From Rhodoferax sp. UBA4409 (GTDB lineage Bacteria; Pseudomonadota; Gammaproteobacteria; Burkholderiales; Burkholderiaceae_C): a stretch of DNA of 16,176 nucleotides. Position 1 is the stretch's first letter, and every line of letters begins with the position of its first letter. Below are positions 13,402 through 16,176 of this stretch, piece after piece. A program made the position numbers and the translations under genes. The stretch covers positions 9,516-25,691 of the forward strand of contig DGQR01000248.1 in assembly GCA_002390825.1 (NCBI GenBank), in the 5' to 3' direction. The notes beneath the pieces are model-generated. The model was not told the origin of the DNA. It worked only from the letters and a program-made list of their open reading frames with translations, and made no database searches.

Positions 13402-13938
13402 ATGTCGCTTGCCCATGCCGTGCTCACTTCGCTGATTGAAAAACCGTCCTCAGGGTACGAGCTGGCGCGGCGGTTTGACAAGTCCATCGGCTACTTCTGG
13501 CACGCCACGCACCAGCAGATTTACCGCGAACTGGCCCGCATGGAAGAGAAGGGCTGGATCGTCTCTGACAGCGCGCCCGACGCCGGTGCCACCCGCAAGC
13601 GGGAGTACAAGGTGCTGCCGAACGGCCGGGCCGAACTGGTGCGCTGGACCAGCGAGCCTGCTGCGCCTATGGATTTGCGGGATGAGTTCACCGTCAAAAT
13701 CCGCGCCGATGCCGCTTTGAATGAAGTGGACTTGAGTGATGAACTCCGCGCCCGCATAGCCCAGCACACGGAGCGCTTGGCCCACTACCGCGCCATCGAA
13801 GCCCGAGACTTTGCGCGGGGAGATGCGATGCCGCGGGCCAAGCGGCTGCAGCATCTGATCCTAAAGAAGGGGATCATGTTTGAAGAAGGCAGCATTGCCT
13901 GGGCGCGGGAGGCGTTGGGAGTGTTGCAAGAGGATTGA
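13402..13938 (+). CDS. PadR-family transcriptional regulator
   Basis: A DNA-binding regulator of 178 residues. The N-terminal winged helix (about residues 1-80) has AVLTSLIEKPSSGYELARRF, WHATHQQIYRELARMEEKG and the wing RKREYKVLPNGRAELVRW, all typical of PadR. The remaining part (about 90-175) is the helical dimerisation domain of the longer PadR subgroup (Vir_act_alpha_C-like). It is divergent from fadH, and the 138-base gap holds two palindromic operators and overlapping promoters, so it probably represses both fadH and itself. The effector is unknown; an acyl-CoA or fatty acid would fit the neighbours but is only inferred. There is no ribosome binding site before the ATG, consistent with a leaderless start. 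Confidence 0.93.
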   Translation: MSLAHAVLTSLIEKPSSGYELARRFDKSIGYFWHATHQQIYRELARMEEKGWIVSDSAPDAGATRKREYKVLPNGRAELVRWTSEPAAPMDLRDEFTVKIRADAALNEVDLSDELRARIAQHTERLAHYRAIEARDFARGDAMPRAKRLQHLILKKGIMFEEGSIAWAREALGVLQED

Positions 13939-14006
13939 ACAGCCGCCTTTGCGTAACGCTGCGGTAAGAAGGTCCTCAACCGCTCCATTGGCGCAGAATC
14001 ACGGGC

Positions 14007-14549
14007 ATGCTTATCGTTTTCAGTGGCCTGCCGGGGACCGGCAAAACTACCATTTCCCAGCTATTGGCGCGAAGGTGCAGCGCTACCTATTTGCGCATGG
14101 ACTCGATCGAGCAGGCGATGAAATCTTCGATGGCGGAGCACGGGGAGGTGGGCATCGGGGGCTATCTCGTGGCCTACCAAATTGCCAAGGCCAATCTCAT
14201 GCTGGGGTCTACCGTGGTGGTGGACGCCGTGAACCCTGTGCAATTGGTGCGCCAAACGTGGCGTGCGGTGGCAGAGGGCGCAGGTTCCCGCATTACCGAG
14301 GTGGAGGTGGTGTGCTCGGATCCGAGTGAACACCGCAGGCGCGTGGAGTCGCGTGTGGCGGATATTCCGGGGCACAGTCTGCCAACCTGGAGTGCTGTTC
14401 AACAGCTCGCCTTTGAGCCGTGGTCCGGTGAGCGGCTCGTGATTGATTCCGCAATTTGGAGCGCGGCGGACGCAGCGGCGAAGGTTTTCGAAGCGCTGGG
14501 GAATCAGTCGATTCCACCAGCGAAAGGAGTTGCTAGCGCCTATAAATAA
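14007..14549 (+). CDS. Small P-loop kinase-like ATPase (AAA_33 type)
   Basis: A 180-residue protein with the P-loop GLPGTGKTT at residues 7-15, a Walker-B-like strand ending in Asp73 (VVVDAVNP), and an arginine-rich lid segment HRRRVESR near 109-116. This is the layout of small nucleotide- or metabolite-kinase-like P-loop proteins (AAA_33, related to zeta toxin and chloramphenicol phosphotransferase folds). The substrate cannot be deduced. No antitoxin-like partner gene is present. The last residues (ASAYK) and the stop TAA at 14547 are encoded by a copy of dispersed repeat family 2. It starts 68 bases after padR, in the same direction, with a poor ribosome binding site, so it may share its transcript. 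It converges on azoR. Confidence 0.85.
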   Translation: MLIVFSGLPGTGKTTISQLLARRCSATYLRMDSIEQAMKSSMAEHGEVGIGGYLVAYQIAKANLMLGSTVVVDAVNPVQLVRQTWRAVAEGAGSRITEVEVVCSDPSEHRRRVESRVADIPGHSLPTWSAVQQLAFEPWSGERLVIDSAIWSAADAAAKVFEALGNQSIPPAKGVASAYK

Positions 14550-14576
14550 AGCGCAAGCAGCTCCTGAATTGATAGC
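14532..14576 (+). repeat. Dispersed repeat family 2, full copy spanning the stop codon of the P-loop gene
   Basis: GCTAGCGC (14532-14539), 11 bases, GCGCAAGCAGCT (14551-14562), then the 14-base tail CCTGAATTGATAGC. The TAA stop of the P-loop gene lies in the 11-base spacer. The rest fills most of the gap to the azoR stop at 14593. Confidence 0.75.
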
Positions 14577-14592
14577 GATTGCTGGGGCTTAA

Positions 14593-15204
14593 TTACGCAG
14601 CCAGCTTGGCAATGCCATTGGCCGCTTCAGCCAATGCTTCCGCTTTCTTTGCGTCGCCCATGGCCACGCCCTCAGCGCGCACAAAGCGCACATCAGTGAT
14701 GCCCAGGAAGCCGAACACGGTTTGCAGGTAGCTCTCTTGGTGTTCAGCAGCACGGCCCCAGTCGTTGGTGGAATACACGCCGCCGCGGGTGGATGCCACG
14801 ATCACGGTTTTGCCACCGGCCAGACCTTGGGGGCCGGTTTCGGTGTACTTGAAGGTGCGGCCGACTTGGGCAATGCGGTCCACCCATGCCTTGAGCTGGC
14901 TGGGGATGCTGAAGTTGTACAGCGGGGCGCCGACCACGATCACATCGGCGGCCAGGAACTGGGTCACCAGCGCCTCAGAGATCACGTTCTCGCGCTTCTG
15001 CACATCCGTCAGTTCGGCACCAGCGGGGGCGCGGAAGCCCAGGGAGTCAGCAGACAGGTGGCTGGGCGTGTCCACGGCCAGGTCCAGGTACTCCACGGTA
15101 GTGCCGGGGTGGTTGTTGACCCATTGGGCCACGGTGTCTTTGGTCAGTTGGCGGGAGACAGAGTGGTCGCCCAAGATGCTGGAGTCGATGTGCAAGAGTT
15201 TCAT
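14593..15204 (-). CDS. azoR: FMN-dependent NADH-azoreductase / quinone reductase
   Basis: A flavodoxin-fold enzyme of 203 residues, normal for AzoR. It uses NADH and FMN for two-electron reduction of quinones and azo compounds, protecting against thiol-reactive electrophiles. Landmarks are LLHIDSSILGDHSVSRQL (phosphate-binding start), APLYNFSIPSQLKAWVDR near residues 93-110 (FMN binding), RTFKYTETGPQGL and STRGGVYS near 138-145. The ribosome binding site AAGGA lies before ATG 15204. It is divergent from a LysR-type regulator 115 bases away, a common pairing for this enzyme, so it is probably inducible. The natural substrate is not visible from sequence. Confidence 0.95.
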   Translation of the reverse strand: MKLLHIDSSILGDHSVSRQLTKDTVAQWVNNHPGTTVEYLDLAVDTPSHLSADSLGFRAPAGAELTDVQKRENVISEALVTQFLAADVIVVGAPLYNFSIPSQLKAWVDRIAQVGRTFKYTETGPQGLAGGKTVIVASTRGGVYSTNDWGRAAEHQESYLQTVFGFLGITDVRFVRAEGVAMGDAKKAEALAEAANGIAKLAA

Positions 15205-15260
15205 GACAAGTCCTTGAAGGGGTTGGTTCGATGGAACTAGTGTCCAAGAAAGGCGAATGT

Positions 15261-15289
15261 TTGATAAGTCCGCATATCTGCGTTAGATT
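15261..15289 (+). promoter_or_regulatory. lysR promoter with palindromic operator in the spacer
   Basis: TTGATA (15261-15266, 5 of 6 to consensus), a 17-base spacer and TAGATT (15284-15289). The spacer contains CGCATATCTGCG (15271-15282), pairing CGCA with TGCG, a candidate binding site of the LysR-type protein that could autorepress lysR and act on azoR. Confidence 0.5.
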
Positions 15290-15319
15290 GTCCTGAAAAT
15301 GGGACGATGAAGGGCGCAA

Positions 15320-16176
15320 ATGCAAGATACCAATGACATGCTGTACTTTGCCGAGGTGGTGGAGCGGGGCGGCTTTGCTGCTGCCGGGCGGCATTTAGGC
15401 ATTCCCAAATCCAAACTTTCGCGCCGCGTGGCCGAGCTGGAAGCCCGGTTGGGCGTGCGCCTGCTACAGCGGACCACGCGCAAGCTTTCGGTCACCGAAG
15501 TGGGCGAGGTCTATTTGCGGCACTGCATTGCCATGCGCGATGCCGCGGAGGCGGCAGCCGAGGCAGTGGAGCAGGTGCAGACCGAGCCACGCGGCACCAT
15601 TCGGATCGCCTGCCCGGTGACGCTGGCTCAGAGCACGGTAGGGCCGATCATGGCGCTGTTTTTGGCGCGCCACCCGCTGGTGAAAGTGGACATGCGGATC
15701 AGCAACCGCGTAGTGGACCTGGTGGAAGAGGGCGTGGATGTGGCGCTGCGTGTGCGAACCTCGCTGGATGACAGTGGCAGCCTGGTAGTGAAAAAGTTGG
15801 GCGAGTCCAACACGGTGTTGGTGGCCAGCCCGCTGCAGCTGGCGCGGCAAGGGCAGCCTGCCTCGATCAATGATTTGGCGCACATGGACACGATTTCCAT
15901 GTCGGCTATAGACGGCCGTGCCAGCTTGGTCCTGCTGGGGCCGGGTGGCGCCACACACACCTTGGTGCACCAGCCACGTTATGTGGCGGACGACTTGTTA
16001 ACGCTCAAGTTTGCTGCTTTGCAGGGTACGGGCATGTGCTTTTTGCCGGATTACATGTGCCGGCGCGAACTAGAGCAAGGCCGGCTGGTGCATGTGCTGC
16101 CGGGCTGGGCGCCGCCACGCGGCATATTCCATGCGGTGTACCCGTCACGCCGCGGCATGGTGCCGGCGGTGCGGCG
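15320..16176 (+). CDS. LysR-family transcriptional regulator, cut by window end
   Basis: The frame is open from ATG 15320 to the window edge (285 codons), close to the usual LysR length of about 300, so only a short tail is missing. The N-terminal winged helix-turn-helix reads MLYFAEVVERGGFAAAGRHL and then IPKSKLSRRVAELEARLGVR, LLQRTTRKLSVTEVG. The effector domain follows (GTIRIACPVTLAQ, VDLVEEGVDVALRVRTSLDD, FAALQGTGMCFLPDYM), typical of the CrgA/AaeR-like branch. AGGG at 15311-15314 is the ribosome binding site. It is divergent from azoR and presumably its regulator; the inducer is unknown. Confidence 0.95.
   Translation, partial: MQDTNDMLYFAEVVERGGFAAAGRHLGIPKSKLSRRVAELEARLGVRLLQRTTRKLSVTEVGEVYLRHCIAMRDAAEAAAEAVEQVQTEPRGTIRIACPVTLAQSTVGPIMALFLARHPLVKVDMRISNRVVDLVEEGVDVALRVRTSLDDSGSLVVKKLGESNTVLVASPLQLARQGQPASINDLAHMDTISMSAIDGRASLVLLGPGGATHTLVHQPRYVADDLLTLKFAALQGTGMCFLPDYMCRRELEQGRLVHVLPGWAPPRGIFHAVYPSRRGMVPAVR

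Noticed and set aside
13943..13964. Possible terminator after padR (CCGC...GCGG around GCGTAACGC)
   Set aside because: The stems are only 3-4 bp with internal bulges and no T tract; too weak to call.
14007..14549. Toxin-antitoxin reading of the P-loop protein (zeta-toxin-like)
   Set aside because: No small antitoxin gene is next to it and zeta-specific residues cannot be shown; left as a kinase-like protein of unknown substrate.

Overview
The window looks like the chromosome of a betaproteobacterium of the order Burkholderiales, most likely family Comamonadaceae (Rhodoferax/Acidovorax-like). The basis is high GC, the protein flavour of MetG, NadB and the chr cluster, and short dispersed palindromic elements of a kind I recall from Comamonadaceae genomes. 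It is an ordinary accessory and housekeeping stretch. There are no tRNA or rRNA genes, transposases, phage genes or CRISPR arrays.

Layout. (1) 2-484: C-terminal end of a methyl-accepting chemotaxis protein, cut by the window edge. (2) 498-3123, minus strand: chromate-resistance operon chrB-chrA-rhodanese, read from a promoter embedded in an 11-bp inverted repeat (3125-3160). (3) 3261-3935, plus strand: Nu-class-like glutathione S-transferase whose 5' end abuts a dispersed repeat and lacks a normal start codon. (4) 4001-8579, minus strand: metG - yoaK-family membrane protein - nadB, probably one transcript. (5) 8805-9686, plus strand: patatin-like lipase flanked by two inverted copies of a nested-hairpin element. 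(6) 9852-13263, minus strand: fadH (with an unusual C-terminal NTF2/SnoaL-like domain) followed by an ECH1-type dienoyl-CoA isomerase. Together these can handle unsaturated fatty acyl-CoAs, including those with double bonds at odd positions. (7) 13402-13938, plus strand: divergent PadR-family regulator sharing a compact two-operator control region with fadH. (8) 14007-14549, plus strand: small P-loop kinase-like protein. (9) 14593-15204 (minus) azoR and 15320-16176 (plus, cut) its divergent LysR-family regulator.

The most unusual content is between and inside the genes. Repeat family 1 (two copies, 8659-8746 and 9722-9818) keeps a core containing a perfect Shine-Dalgarno sequence around a small hairpin; both the inner hairpin and the outer arms differ in sequence between copies but keep pairing. 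Repeat family 2 (about 45 bp; full copies at 6832-6876, 10694-10738 and 14532-14576, a partial copy at 3218-3243 and a possible relic at 4389-4405) sits between genes, replaces the start region of the GST gene, supplies the stop codon of the P-loop protein, and lies in frame inside the linker of methionyl-tRNA synthetase. In addition, chrB and padR both appear to have promoters whose predicted +1 falls at or next to the ATG, suggesting leaderless mRNAs for two repressors.

Every stretch without a gene is shorter than 300 bases. Those with recognisable content are described as separate features.
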